DNA of 64,000 bases, taken from positions 33,807-97,806 of the forward strand of contig JAVBXN010000028.1 in the NCBI GenBank assembly GCA_030824515.1. Reading direction: 5' to 3'. This DNA is from Pelobacter sp. Lineage in GTDB: Bacteria > Desulfobacterota > Desulfuromonadia > Geobacterales > Pseudopelobacteraceae. The notes under the pieces were generated by a model, which saw only the letters and a program-made list of their open reading frames with translations, searched no databases and was not told the DNA's origin. The position numbers and the translations under genes are program-made. Below are positions 56,625 through 64,000 of the stretch, piece by piece (within the stretch, counting starts at the first letter, position 1; each line of letters starts with the position of its first letter).

Positions 56625-58298
56625 TTACATCTCCATGATCACCGGCAGAATCACCGGCCGACGCTCGATGGTTTTCTTGCAGAAACGTCGCAAGGTCTGG
56701 TGGACCACGGTCTTGACCTCCTCACCGTCGCAGCGGGTCTCCACGTTCAATTCACCCAGCGCGAAGATGACGGCCTTGCGGGCATCCTCAAGGTATTCCT
56801 GGCTTTCATCCTCGAACACGAAACCGCGCGAAACTATATCGGGACCATAGATTACTTCGCCGGTGGAATGGTTCATGCCGATGATCACGACGATCATGCC
56901 GTCCTCGGACAGGTGTTTGCGGTCTTTCAGCACCATCCGCCCCACATCTCCGATCCCCTTGCCGTCAACGAAAACCCGCCCCGATTCGACCTTCTCAACA
57001 ATCGCGGCCGTGTCGGCATAGAACGAGACCACCTCGCCGTTGGTGGCAAGGATGCAGCGCTCCTCGGGTATGCCGACCTTGCGGGCTAATTCGATATGCT
57101 TGACCAGGTGCCGGTATTCGCCATGAATCGGTATGAAAAAGCGGGGCTGCACCGTGTTCAGCATCAGCTTGAGCTCTTCCTGGCTGGCGTGGCCGGAGAC
57201 ATGCACCTCGGACACCTTTTCATGGAAGACCTCGGCGCCGCGACGGTAGAGATGGTTGATCAATTCGGAAATGGTGCGCTCGTTGCCGGGGATCACGCGC
57301 GAGGAGAGAATCACCGTATCCCCCTTTTCCAGCTTGATCTGCTTGTGGTCGTCCATGGCGATGCGGGTCAGGGCGCTCATCGGCTCTCCCTGGCTGCCGG
57401 TGGAGATGATGCAGACCTGTTCCGGCGGCAGATGCGGCAGTTCCCTCAGGTCCATCAGAATATCGTCCGCAATCGTCAGGTAACCCAGATCCCGGGCGAT
57501 CTGCACATTTTTGACCATGGAACGGCCGTTCAGCAGGATCTTGCGGCCGCAGCGGGCGGCATTGTCGGCCACCTGCTGCACGCGATGGATGCTGCTGGAG
57601 AAGGCGGCCACGATGATACGGCCGCTGCAGCGCGGAAATATTTCGGCAAAGGCTTCCCCGACGTATTTCTCGGAGAGGGTGTAGCCCTCGCGCTCCACGT
57701 TGGTGGAATCGGACAGCAGCGCCAGCACACCGGCCTCGCCGTAGCGCGACAGGCTGGCCAGGTCGGTCAGCTGGCCATCGACCGGGGTATGGTCGATCTT
57801 GAAGTCTCCGGTATGGATCACGACCCCTTCCGGAGAGGTGATGGCCAGCGCGCAGCCATCGACCACCGAGTGGGCCACCCGCAGGAACTCCACCCGGAAA
57901 CGGCCCAGCTGCACCGTGTCGCGCGGCTTGACGATCACCAGCTCCACCGAACCGTCCAGCTTGTATTCCTTGAGCTTTTCATTGACAAACCCCAGCGTCA
58001 GGGCCGTGCCATAAACCGGCACGTTCAACTCCTGCAGCACGAAGGGAAGCGCGCCGATGTGATCCTCGTGCCCGTGGGTCAGGCAGATGGCGCGGATATT
58101 CCCGACTCTCTCACGCAGCCAGGAGATATCGGGTATCACGTAGTCGATGCCGAGCATTTCCGGGCTGGGAAACATCAGGCCGCAGTCGACGATGATGATG
58201 TCGTCGCCATAGATGTAGGCCATCATGTTCATGCCGATTTCGCCCAATCCGCCCAGGGCCACTATCTGCAATGCCGAGTTTGATTCCAAAGTTTCCAT
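56625..58298 (-). CDS. rnj: Ribonuclease J
   Basis: A 557-residue metallo-beta-lactamase/beta-CASP RNase. The zinc motif is CLTHGHEDHIG (~73-83), with further ligands in RVAHSVVDGCAL and HTGDFKIDH; the beta-CASP motif region has SGHASQEELKLML. RNase J acts as both a 5'-exonuclease and endonuclease in RNA processing. Together with RNase G and RNase Y it is one of three major RNases encoded in this window. Confidence 0.96.
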   Translation of the reverse strand: METLESNSALQIVALGGLGEIGMNMMAYIYGDDIIIVDCGLMFPSPEMLGIDYVIPDISWLRERVGNIRAICLTHGHEDHIGALPFVLQELNVPVYGTALTLGFVNEKLKEYKLDGSVELVIVKPRDTVQLGRFRVEFLRVAHSVVDGCALAITSPEGVVIHTGDFKIDHTPVDGQLTDLASLSRYGEAGVLALLSDSTNVEREGYTLSEKYVGEAFAEIFPRCSGRIIVAAFSSSIHRVQQVADNAARCGRKILLNGRSMVKNVQIARDLGYLTIADDILMDLRELPHLPPEQVCIISTGSQGEPMSALTRIAMDDHKQIKLEKGDTVILSSRVIPGNERTISELINHLYRRGAEVFHEKVSEVHVSGHASQEELKLMLNTVQPRFFIPIHGEYRHLVKHIELARKVGIPEERCILATNGEVVSFYADTAAIVEKVESGRVFVDGKGIGDVGRMVLKDRKHLSEDGMIVVIIGMNHSTGEVIYGPDIVSRGFVFEDESQEYLEDARKAVIFALGELNVETRCDGEEVKTVVHQTLRRFCKKTIERRPVILPVIMEM

Positions 58299-58301
58299 AA
58301 T

Positions 58302-58703
58302 CTATCTTTCCCGCTGCTGCGGCACCAGCGCCGCTATCTTCTTGTCGCAACGCGCAATCCAGTCTTCACCGGGGGTAACCAGCCAATGGTCGGCATAAAA
58401 CGAACTGCGCAGAGAACGATAGGCAATCAGGGCCCGGTTGACATCACCCAACTTTTCGTTCTGTTCGGCAATCCGCCACAGTTGTTCGGCAGCCTTTTCT
58501 ATCGTGGGATGGAAAGGGATGTACATATGGATGGCCGACTCGAAACCGGCCACAGATCCGGGAAAATCGCCCCTGCGAAGCGCTTCCTCCCCCAGCTTGT
58601 ACTGGCTGCTCATGCGCCACCAGGTTCCCGCAAGGAACATCAGCAGGCAGATGACTACTATTACCGCTCCGTTGAGCAGTATGCTTTTTTGCTGTTCGTT
58701 CAT
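58302..58703 (-). CDS. Membrane-anchored TPR-like small protein
   Basis: 133 residues: an N-terminal helix (LLNGAVIVVICLLMFLAGTW) anchors a soluble helical domain with TPR-like periodicity (YKLGEEALRRGDFPGSVAGF, AAEQLWRIAEQNEKLGDVNR, ALIAYRSLRSSFY). The stop lies 3 bp upstream of the rnj start, so they are cotranscribed. Function unknown. Confidence 0.7.
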   Translation of the reverse strand: MNEQQKSILLNGAVIVVICLLMFLAGTWWRMSSQYKLGEEALRRGDFPGSVAGFESAIHMYIPFHPTIEKAAEQLWRIAEQNEKLGDVNRALIAYRSLRSSFYADHWLVTPGEDWIARCDKKIAALVPQQRER

Positions 58704-58707
58704 CGGG

Positions 58708-58893
58708 TCACCTGAAAAAATTTGGGATAAATGTCAGCAGCACCCCAAGGGTGGCCACCACCACTCCAGCCAGGGCCGCCAGGGCGGCGCCGATATCGTA
58801 GGGGCTCTTCAGGCGGTGGGCGGCCGGCAACCCCCAGATGATGCCCGCCATTCCGGCAATGATCAGAATTATGTACTGATAACCGATGTTCAT
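58708..58893 (-). CDS. Small two-helix membrane protein
   Basis: 61 residues with two hydrophobic segments (YQYIILIIAGMAGIIWGLPA and AALAALAGVVVATLGVLLTF) joined by a basic turn AHRLKSPYD. It sits 4 bp before the 133-residue gene and directly after plsC in one tight leftward operon. No known family. Confidence 0.65.
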   Translation of the reverse strand: MNIGYQYIILIIAGMAGIIWGLPAAHRLKSPYDIGAALAALAGVVVATLGVLLTFIPNFFR

Positions 58894-59598
58894 TCAATGC
58901 TCCAGCGCAGATTCTATCGTATTCCGGACCTGTTCCATCATCCAGGACTCGGCCTCGTTCCGGCTCAGGCCGTCCGGTATGATCACCGCCGGGTGCAGCA
59001 CCATCTGGATATCGCCGCTGTACAGGCGGATCCGGTTGGGTGGGTTTATTTTACCGCTGCCGTTGATGGTGACCGGAATCACCGGAACACCGGCCTTGCG
59101 GGCCAGGATAAAGCCGCCCCGCTTGAAGGGGAGCAGATTGCCGTCCCTGGAACGGGTCCCTTCGGGAAACATCACCACGCTCTTGCCGTTGCGGATCGTG
59201 GCGGCGGCTTCATCCACACTCCGCAAGGCCTTGCGTCCATCGCCGCGATCGAGCGGAATGTAGCCGCCGCGCCGCATGGAGGGGCCGAAAACCGGGATGT
59301 CGAACAGCTCCTTCTTGGCGATCCAGTGGAGCTGGCACGGCATTGATGAAAGCAGCGCCAGGATATCGAAGTTGCTCTGGTGGTTGCTCATGAAGATAGC
59401 CGGGCCAGCCGGAACGTTTCCGGTCCCGCTGACGCTGACCCTGACCAGGTTCAGTGCCAGAGCCAGCCGCGCCCATAAACGCGCATGCCAGGCATAGGCC
59501 CGGCCGCTGCCGTCGAACAGCGTCGTGACGAAGGCGCTGGCCGAAAACAGAAATGTCAGCGGAATGAACACCGCCAGATAGAGATATGCGCGTACCAT
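58894..59598 (-). CDS. plsC: 1-acyl-sn-glycerol-3-phosphate acyltransferase
   Basis: 234 residues with an N-terminal membrane helix and the acyltransferase motifs NHQSNFD (HxxxxD, ~73-80), GYIPLDRG and VMFPEGTRSRDG (~130-142). It converts lysophosphatidic acid to phosphatidic acid in phospholipid synthesis. It is the first gene of the leftward run plsC-small membrane proteins-rnj. Confidence 0.92.
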   Translation of the reverse strand: MVRAYLYLAVFIPLTFLFSASAFVTTLFDGSGRAYAWHARLWARLALALNLVRVSVSGTGNVPAGPAIFMSNHQSNFDILALLSSMPCQLHWIAKKELFDIPVFGPSMRRGGYIPLDRGDGRKALRSVDEAAATIRNGKSVVMFPEGTRSRDGNLLPFKRGGFILARKAGVPVIPVTINGSGKINPPNRIRLYSGDIQMVLHPAVIIPDGLSRNEAESWMMEQVRNTIESALEH

Positions 59599-59683
59599 CG
59601 AAATGCTCCGGATATAAACCCTGCTAAATTACAGCCTTATGCCGGGTGAGTCAAACTAATTCTGGCAGGAAAATTGGACGGGT

Positions 59684-60016
59684 CTATTCCAGGGTCGTGC
59701 GCAGGCGTTTCTTCTCGGACTGGATTTTCTTGCCGCTGAGGCGCTGCTCTTTGGCCCGCTTCGGCACGCGGGTGGCAACCCGTTTCTTCACCTTGCGTTC
59801 ACGCTTCTCCAGCGCAAGCCGCAGGCGCTGCATGGCGATCTCGCGGTTCTGGAACTGGGAGCGGAATTCGGAAGCCTGGGCAACAATGCCGGTCGGCAGG
59901 TGGCGGATCCGCACCGCCGAATCGGTCGTGTTGCGATGCTGCCCACCCGGACCCGAGGCCCGGTAAAAATCTATTTTCAGATCTGCTTCGTTGATTATGA
60001 TGCTGGCTGACGTCAT
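59684..60016 (-). CDS. Release-factor-like protein with GGQ motif (ArfB/RF-1 domain family)
   Basis: 110 residues forming the peptidyl-tRNA hydrolase domain of class I release factors: [20 protein letters not shown] with the catalytic GGQ, then an arginine/lysine-rich tail ([20 protein letters not shown]). It lacks stop-codon recognition domains. This shape fits ribosome-rescue factors of the ArfB/YaeJ type or the related short release-factor family; which one is not decided here. Confidence 0.85.
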   Translation of the reverse strand: MTSASIIINEADLKIDFYRASGPGGQHRNTTDSAVRIRHLPTGIVAQASEFRSQFQNREIAMQRLRLALEKRERKVKKRVATRVPKRAKEQRLSGKKIQSEKKRLRTTLE

Positions 60017-60082
60017 TTTTGGCGGGTATCCCTGATGAACATCCCCATCCTGATATGCCGGATGAGGATTGAGTCACCTTGG

Positions 60083-60301
60083 TTATCGTACGGATCGAAT
60101 CTTCTGGCGCTGTTCGCTGGCCAGTTCTTCGCTGGTGATCAGTCCTTTTTTCATCAGAATCGTGACGAAATCCTCCATCGGAGCCGGTTCCGCGGCGGCA
60201 GCGGCGGGCTGTTCGGGAGCTGTTCTTTTCTTTCTGCGTGCGGCAACCAGTGCGGCAAGATCCTGATTGGCGTCGGCCGGTCTGTTTATCTGTTCCACCA
60301 T
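60083..60301 (-). CDS. Small hypothetical protein
   Basis: 72 residues: a helical N-terminus (DANQDLAALVAARRKKR), an Ala/Pro linker (TAPEQPAAAAAEPAP) and a C-terminal helix pair (MEDFVTILMKKGLITSEELA). The last part resembles the short docking-type helix often written as LLxxGlItxeel in delta-proteobacterial proteins, function unknown. Soluble. It precedes the release-factor-like gene on the same strand. Confidence 0.6.
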   Translation of the reverse strand: MVEQINRPADANQDLAALVAARRKKRTAPEQPAAAAAEPAPMEDFVTILMKKGLITSEELASEQRQKIRSVR

Positions 60302-60502
60302 GGCTTACCTCGTCCCCTGATGTATTTCAATAAATAGCAAGATGTTAACTGAAAGCCGGATTGCAAGCGACCCTCAGACAATCTATCGGCATTCTATTCA
60401 ATTTACTTGAATGAATCAAGAAAGATAAACCTTAAAAACCATTTAGCTGAGAGCGCCAGACATCGGCATGTCCGCCGGATTCGCGCTTCAACGCCCCTTC
60501 TG

Positions 60503-61717
60503 CTATTTCGGATCCTTGACGCAGACGGCGTATTTGAGGTAGCGCCCCTCCGGAAAGGTGACCGGGTAGGGAAAATCCTCCGGCTGGCCGAAAAGCGATA
60601 TCACCCGCAATTCATTGCCGGCCTGCAGCGCGCCGCGCCGCAATTCCTTGAGATATTCGGCCAGATCGACCTTCTGGTGGTTGGAGGAGGCGATCAGCAG
60701 TCCGCCGTCATTCAGCAGCGGCAGGGCAGCCGCCACCAGGTCGGAGGTGCCGCCGCGGGTCGTGAAGCGGCTTCTGGAGGTGGTCGAGAAGGAAGGCGGA
60801 TCCATCAGGATCACGTCATAGCGTTTTTTGGCATTCTGCAGATCGCCCAGCACGGCCAGGCAGTCGCCGACGATGAACTCGTGCCGCTTGGGATTGAGGT
60901 GATTGACACCGAAATTGGCCCTGGCCCACTCGGTATAGCCGGGCGAGGCATCCACACTGGTGACAAGCGAGGCGCCGCTGGCGGCGGCCGCCGCCGAAAA
61001 GGCGCCGGTATAGGCGAACAGGTTCAGTACCCGCTTCCCCTCTACCCGCTTCATCAGATCCTGCCGATTCCGGCGCTGGTCCAGGAACAGGCCGGTATTC
61101 AGCCCCTGCTCCAGGCTGACCAGAAAAGTCAGGCCGTTTTCGCGCACCTCCAGCTGCCGGGGCGCGGCGCTGCCGGCCAGCAGTCGGCCGTAGTTCTTGC
61201 TGTCGCCAGCCGCCTCCAGCTCGCGGGTCTTCTGGGGCCGCTGCTTCTCGTAGATCCCGAGCGGAGACAGCAATTCCTGCAGGATTTCGGTGATCAGCTT
61301 CAGGTGCGGACGCCAGGCAGCGCTGTAGAGCTGGATCATCAGGTAACCGGCATAACGGTCCACTGTCAGGCCGGGCAGGCCGTCCCCCTCGGCGTTTACC
61401 AGGCGGTAGGCATCGCTTTCCGACAGGTCGGCATGCTCACTGCGCAGCCGGATCGCTGCCTGCAGACGCCTGGTGAGCCAGGGTTTCTCCAACCGGACCC
61501 GCTCCCGCGACAGCACGCGCGCCGTAATGCGCTCCTGGGGATCGAGCAGCGCCGTTGCCAGAAACCGCCCCTGGCCGTCGCACAGTTCCACGGTCTGCCC
61601 GGCCTTCCCGCCCGGCCATTTCTTCGTATAAGCGTCCGCCACCACCCAGGGGTGCCCCAACTCCAGCATCCGTACGGTTTCGGGCCCGACCACCCATCTC
61701 TCCTGCTGCCTTGTCAC
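60503..61717 (-). CDS. rlmI: 23S rRNA (cytosine-C5)-methyltransferase RlmI-like
   Basis: 404 residues from GTG 61717, chosen because AGGAGG lies five bases upstream; the open frame continues upstream without family similarity. An N-terminal PUA-like domain (RMLELGHPWVVADAYTKKW) is followed by an RlmI-type Rossmann domain: FLDQRRNRQDLMKRVEGKRV, LNLFAYTGAFSAAAAASGA and LMDPPSFSTTSRSR. E. coli RlmI methylates C1962 of 23S rRNA. The long opposite-strand ORF over this gene is a shadow. Confidence 0.9.
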   Translation of the reverse strand: MTRQQERWVVGPETVRMLELGHPWVVADAYTKKWPGGKAGQTVELCDGQGRFLATALLDPQERITARVLSRERVRLEKPWLTRRLQAAIRLRSEHADLSESDAYRLVNAEGDGLPGLTVDRYAGYLMIQLYSAAWRPHLKLITEILQELLSPLGIYEKQRPQKTRELEAAGDSKNYGRLLAGSAAPRQLEVRENGLTFLVSLEQGLNTGLFLDQRRNRQDLMKRVEGKRVLNLFAYTGAFSAAAAASGASLVTSVDASPGYTEWARANFGVNHLNPKRHEFIVGDCLAVLGDLQNAKKRYDVILMDPPSFSTTSRSRFTTRGGTSDLVAAALPLLNDGGLLIASSNHQKVDLAEYLKELRRGALQAGNELRVISLFGQPEDFPYPVTFPEGRYLKYAVCVKDPK

Positions 61718-61761
61718 TTGTTCCTCCTGAACATAACCCGGGGATACACTCTTCTGGCTGT

Positions 61762-61798
61762 AAAAAAACCGCCGTGCGGCTGAGGCCTGCACGGCGGG
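61762..61798 (-). terminator. Intrinsic terminator after the dihaem lipoprotein gene
   Basis: On the minus strand CCGCCGTGC pairs with GCACGGCGG (7-nt loop) followed by seven Ts. It separates the dihaem gene from rlmI, so rlmI probably has its own promoter or relies on read-through. Confidence 0.88.
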
Positions 61799-61823
61799 GA
61801 AAATTAACTTGTCCGTCTCGCTG

Positions 61824-62156
61824 TCAGTGGTGGAAACGACCTTTGCGTTCCTTGTGGGCCGGAGTTGGAGACTTGTGGCAATCGAAACAGGCCTTTTCCT
61901 CGACCTTCTTGGTTTCCAGCGGCGATGTCTGCCCTCCCAGGGTCGGCTGATTGTACTCCGGCGTCTGGAAGTTGAGCCGGCCGCGTTCATCGGAAATATT
62001 GGCGACCTGATAGTTCACCTGCCAGTTGGCGTTGATCGGAAGCGTATGGCACTGGTCGCAGCCGCCCGGCGGCGGAATGCTTTTCCAGGAAGTAAACATG
62101 GCACAACCGCTTATGGTGAAAACCAGGCCCATCAGGGCCAGCAGGGTATATTTCAT
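61824..62156 (-). CDS. Dihaem c-type cytochrome lipoprotein
   Basis: A 110-residue lipoprotein: signal peptide MKYTLLALMGLVFTISGC with lipobox ISGC, then two haem sites, CDQCH (~33) and CFDCH (~90). C-terminal tail is basic and His-rich (PAHKERKGRFHH), adding possible axial ligands. A small electron carrier on the membrane is likely. AGGAG precedes the ATG; an intrinsic terminator follows. Confidence 0.85.
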   Translation of the reverse strand: MKYTLLALMGLVFTISGCAMFTSWKSIPPPGGCDQCHTLPINANWQVNYQVANISDERGRLNFQTPEYNQPTLGGQTSPLETKKVEEKACFDCHKSPTPAHKERKGRFHH

Positions 62157-62421
62157 CGCGTTTCTCCTCAGGTAAAAAATCGTAATGGAAGCGATACTAG
62201 CACAGCGAATCGTGAAAATACAGCTTCATGCACAGTATCTTTGCTTCCGCTTGACTTGAACAGGTGCAGAGAGTAGCTTGGCACGGTCTAATCATCACTC
62301 TTTTCATGTAAAATGGCGTGCTCGCCGTTTCAGCAGCAGTGATAACAGGATAAGCCGTTCCGGGTGTTGGTTGCTTTGAACGGTTTTTTAGAATCGTTCT
62401 CCATGACGCGAGGATAAGCAC
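62157..62421. other. Divergent gap at the start of the accessory end
   Basis: 265 bp between the dihaem gene and a rightward hypothetical gene. I see no RNA gene or convincing promoter. It marks the change from core genes to an accessory region. Confidence 0.35.
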
Positions 62422-62775
62422 ATGTTTAAGGATATGAAAGTTCATTCGCATCTGAAACCGGGGCAAAATGGAACCAAACGGTTGGTTGAGCAGTTTGGAG
62501 ACAAGCTGATCTGTGTTCGATACCGCTACGACGAGATACGGCAGGTCAGGATGAAAACGGTGGAAATCATTGTTGACGAGAGGCCATGCGATCCCAACAT
62601 GCGGCATCGTGATAAGGATATTGTTGAGGTGATGGTGCCGTTTACCAAGAGAGCGCTTCGGGACAGGCTAAAGGAGGCCGGGGCACGATGGTTCCCGGAA
62701 GAAAAAATCTGGAGGGTTCTGTTCGGCGCCATCCGTAACGACGCGGAATTGGTTGAGAGAATTGTAAAAGAGTAA
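62422..62775 (+). CDS. Hypothetical protein
   Basis: 117 residues, no known family. The middle is strand-rich (KLICVRYRYDEIRQVRMKTV, EIIVDERPCD), and the end reads as a helix-strand pair (FTKRALRDRLKEAGARWFPE, EKIWRVLFGAIRN). Highly basic, soluble. GAGGATA precedes the ATG. The TAA stop is followed at once by AAC, then 28 bp later a long palindrome. Confidence 0.6.
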   Translation: MFKDMKVHSHLKPGQNGTKRLVEQFGDKLICVRYRYDEIRQVRMKTVEIIVDERPCDPNMRHRDKDIVEVMVPFTKRALRDRLKEAGARWFPEEKIWRVLFGAIRNDAELVERIVKE

Positions 62776-62808
62776 AACACCTGTATAAGTAATAATAAAG
62801 CTACCTAT

Positions 62809-62856
62809 ATAGGTTTCCGTATATAAGGACCAAGTTCCTTATATACGGAAACCTAT
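62809..62856. repeat. Perfect 20-bp palindrome (8-nt loop)
   Basis: Arms 62809-62828 and 62837-62856 are exact inverted copies (containing GGTTTCCGTATATAAGG) around ACCAAGTT. It lies between two genes in the accessory end. It could be a terminator without T-run, a mobile-element remnant or part of an attC-like site; it ends 15 bp before a GTTAGC box. Confidence 0.85.
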
Positions 62857-62898
62857 GATCTACGAGTTAGCAAAGTAAATTGGAGAGGAGTCATCGGA

Positions 62899-63705
62899 AT
62901 GCCATACAAGAAGTTTGTAGAAGAATATTCTTTATACAGAAAATTTAAAGTAGATCGGCTCCCTCCCAAAACGGATCAGCTCCCTGTCGTACAAGTAAAC
63001 ATGGAATGTCCGAAATGTGCTTCAAATCAGACATTCGTGATGACAAACAAATACTACGAGAACTGTGGTCATACTAACTTTCCAGTCGAAGGGCTTGTTT
63101 TTAGGATGGTCTACATGTGCGTACATTGTCAGGAATTTGAGCGCGTTTTCTATGTGAAAGTGGACGAAAACAGGGAATGCTTAATGAAAGTTGGTCAGTA
63201 TCCAGCATGGGAAATAAAAGGTGACGCCAATATCGAAAAACTTCTTGGAGAGCATTCGGGGTACTACAGAAAAGGTTTAATTTGTGAATCGCAAGGTTAT
63301 GGCATCGGGGCATTTGGATATTATCGCCGAATAGTGGAAGAAACCATTGATAAAATGTTGGACGAAATTGCTGAGTTATTATCTGAAGAAGATCTTGCTC
63401 GCTATCAAGGTGCGTTAGCTAAAACAAAAGAAACTACAATAACTCAGGAAAAAATTGATCTTGTCAAAGACCTATTGCCCCCAATATTAAGGCCCGAGGG
63501 AATGAACCCATTGTCTGCTCTTCACTCAGCACTTAGCGAAGGGCTTCATGCCGGGTCCGACGAGGAGTGTCTTGAGTTTGCAGGAACTTGCCGAGAAATC
63601 TTGGTGTTTTTGGTTAATCAAGTTGCGGCCAGTAAAGCGGCATCAAAGGGCTTTACAGCAAGCATGAGGAAGTTGCTAGAAAAGAAAGCCCAAAAGAATT
63701 GCTAA
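62899..63705 (+). CDS. DUF4145/HEPN-like protein with zinc-ribbon N-terminus, probable cassette gene
   Basis: A 268-residue protein. N-terminal CxxC pairs (ECPKCASNQ, MCVHCQEF) suggest a zinc ribbon. The second half is helical (GAFGYYRRIVEETIDKMLDE, LSALHSALSEGLHAGSDEEC) and resembles DUF4145, a HEPN-like domain often found near restriction or toxin genes. AT-rich codon use differs from its neighbours. GAGAGGAG precedes the ATG. Its TAA stop lies inside the attC-like site, as in integron cassettes. Confidence 0.65.
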   Translation: MPYKKFVEEYSLYRKFKVDRLPPKTDQLPVVQVNMECPKCASNQTFVMTNKYYENCGHTNFPVEGLVFRMVYMCVHCQEFERVFYVKVDENRECLMKVGQYPAWEIKGDANIEKLLGEHSGYYRKGLICESQGYGIGAFGYYRRIVEETIDKMLDEIAELLSEEDLARYQGALAKTKETTITQEKIDLVKDLLPPILRPEGMNPLSALHSALSEGLHAGSDEECLEFAGTCREILVFLVNQVAASKAASKGFTASMRKLLEKKAQKNC

Positions 63706-63761
63706 CATGCGGCGGCACACGGTCTACGCTTCGCTCCGCCGGTGCGCCATATGACGTTGGT
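63701..63761 (+). other. attC-like integron recombination site
   Basis: GCTAAC (63701-63706) and GTTGGT (63756-63761) form the outer boxes with invariant AAC/GTT triplets. Inside, GGCGgCACaCGG pairs with CCGGTGCGCC leaving two unpaired bases on one arm, and a 16-nt end loop. Extrahelical bases and an outer imperfect R box are attC hallmarks. The left box is the exact complement of the GTTAGC at 62871, as expected of the two ends of one cassette. Confidence 0.5.
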
Positions 63762-63782
63762 GTAGGAAACAAGGAGAGCAAA

Positions 63783-63887
63783 ATGGCTAATCTTTCAGGG
63801 CCACAGCCAGATGTAAAATTTTGTCCAAAATGTACAGGTGCCTTAGAAAATATTCCTCGAGAGAAAATGATATCAAGGGACGGCTAA
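63783..63887 (+). pseudogene. Truncated zinc-ribbon protein gene
   Basis: A 34-residue ORF, MANLSGPQPDVKFCPKCTG then ALENIPREKM, cut at ISRDG-stop just where sequence characteristic of an IS200-type insertion starts. A CxxC pair suggests the start of a zinc-ribbon protein. AAGGAG precedes ATG. It appears to be the first part of a gene broken by the following transposase element. Confidence 0.5.
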
Positions 63888-63940
63888 GGGGACGTTGTTG
63901 ATTAGTTGACTAACTTGATTTCTTCTGCTATCTTTCGCTC

Positions 63941-64000
63941 ATGCCACGTACAGCACGCATAGACATTCCCGGTTTGTTGCAGCACGTTATCGTTCGCGGA
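63941..64000 (+). CDS. IS200-like/REP-associated tyrosine transposase, partial
   Basis: The frame from ATG 63941 is open to the window end and reads MPRTARIDIPGLLQHVIVRG, the typical N-terminus of REP-associated (Y1) transposases. Only 20 residues are visible. The segment upstream (GGGGACGTTGTTG) probably belongs to the same mobile element. Confidence 0.8.
   Translation, partial: MPRTARIDIPGLLQHVIVRG

Noticed and set aside
57096..58283. 395-residue rightward ORF
   Set aside because: Opposite-strand shadow of RNase J; no family features and no ribosome-binding site.
60407..61783. 458-residue rightward ORF
   Set aside because: Shadow of the rlmI-like gene, low-complexity His/Gln/Gly-rich translation.
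1..64000. CRISPR arrays, tRNA and rRNA genes
   Set aside because: No regularly spaced direct repeats, no tRNA-like T-loops with acceptor stems and no rRNA stretches were found by reading.

Overview
The window looks like the chromosome of a Geobacteraceae/Desulfuromonadales bacterium. Evidence: a secreted c-type cytochrome with 26 possible haem sites next to ResB/CcsA-type cytochrome c maturation genes, a small dihaem lipoprotein, a B12-binding/radical-SAM fusion gene upstream of RNase G, an iron-only-hydrogenase-like sigma-54 activator, and the coexistence of RNases G, Y and J. The assignment rests on gene content only.

Layout. 1-8963: housekeeping genes (rpe, rsmB, a radical SAM/DUF2344 fusion, rng), a small ribbon-helix-helix regulator, and a large Fe-S/sigma-54 regulator transcribed leftwards. 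9133-34759: one long rightward operon encoding an extracellular contractile injection system (eCIS, related to Photorhabdus virulence cassettes and antifeeding prophage). It has a cap/terminator protein, one sheath, two tube proteins, a DUF5908 protein, a LysM baseplate protein, a VgrG-like spike, a PAAR tip, gp25-, gp6- and gp7-like baseplate proteins, a large conserved protein in the tail-fibre position, a tape-measure protein and an AAA+ ATPase. Candidate cargo genes follow: an unknown protein, a GH46-like glycosidase, a 937-residue helical-repeat protein ending in an HExxH site, and a gingipain/caspase-like (clan CD) cysteine peptidase. A secreted FmdE-like protein closes the run. Two CCCCCTTT-type palindromic repeats lie inside the operon.

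34811-43329: a decayed cell-surface gene fragment, a non-coding stretch with two strong hairpins, then the giant cytochrome, a lipoprotein, ResB and CcsA, and a small secreted protein on the other strand. 43632-53864: a core-genome run (smc, roadblock protein, ftsY, zapB-like, zapA, a probable 6S RNA, fau, rny, ymdB-like, tyrS). 53950-62156: a mostly leftward run (TPR protein, chemotaxis receptor, rnj, two small membrane proteins, plsC, release-factor-like protein, rlmI, dihaem lipoprotein).

62157-64000: an accessory end. It carries a hypothetical gene, a perfect 20-bp palindrome, a gene whose stop codon lies in an attC-like site (integron gene-cassette architecture), a zinc-ribbon gene cut short, and the start of an IS200/REP-associated transposase.

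The most interesting system is the eCIS with its four-gene cargo tail, especially the clan-CD peptidase and the solenoid-HExxH protein. No tRNA, rRNA or CRISPR array was seen.
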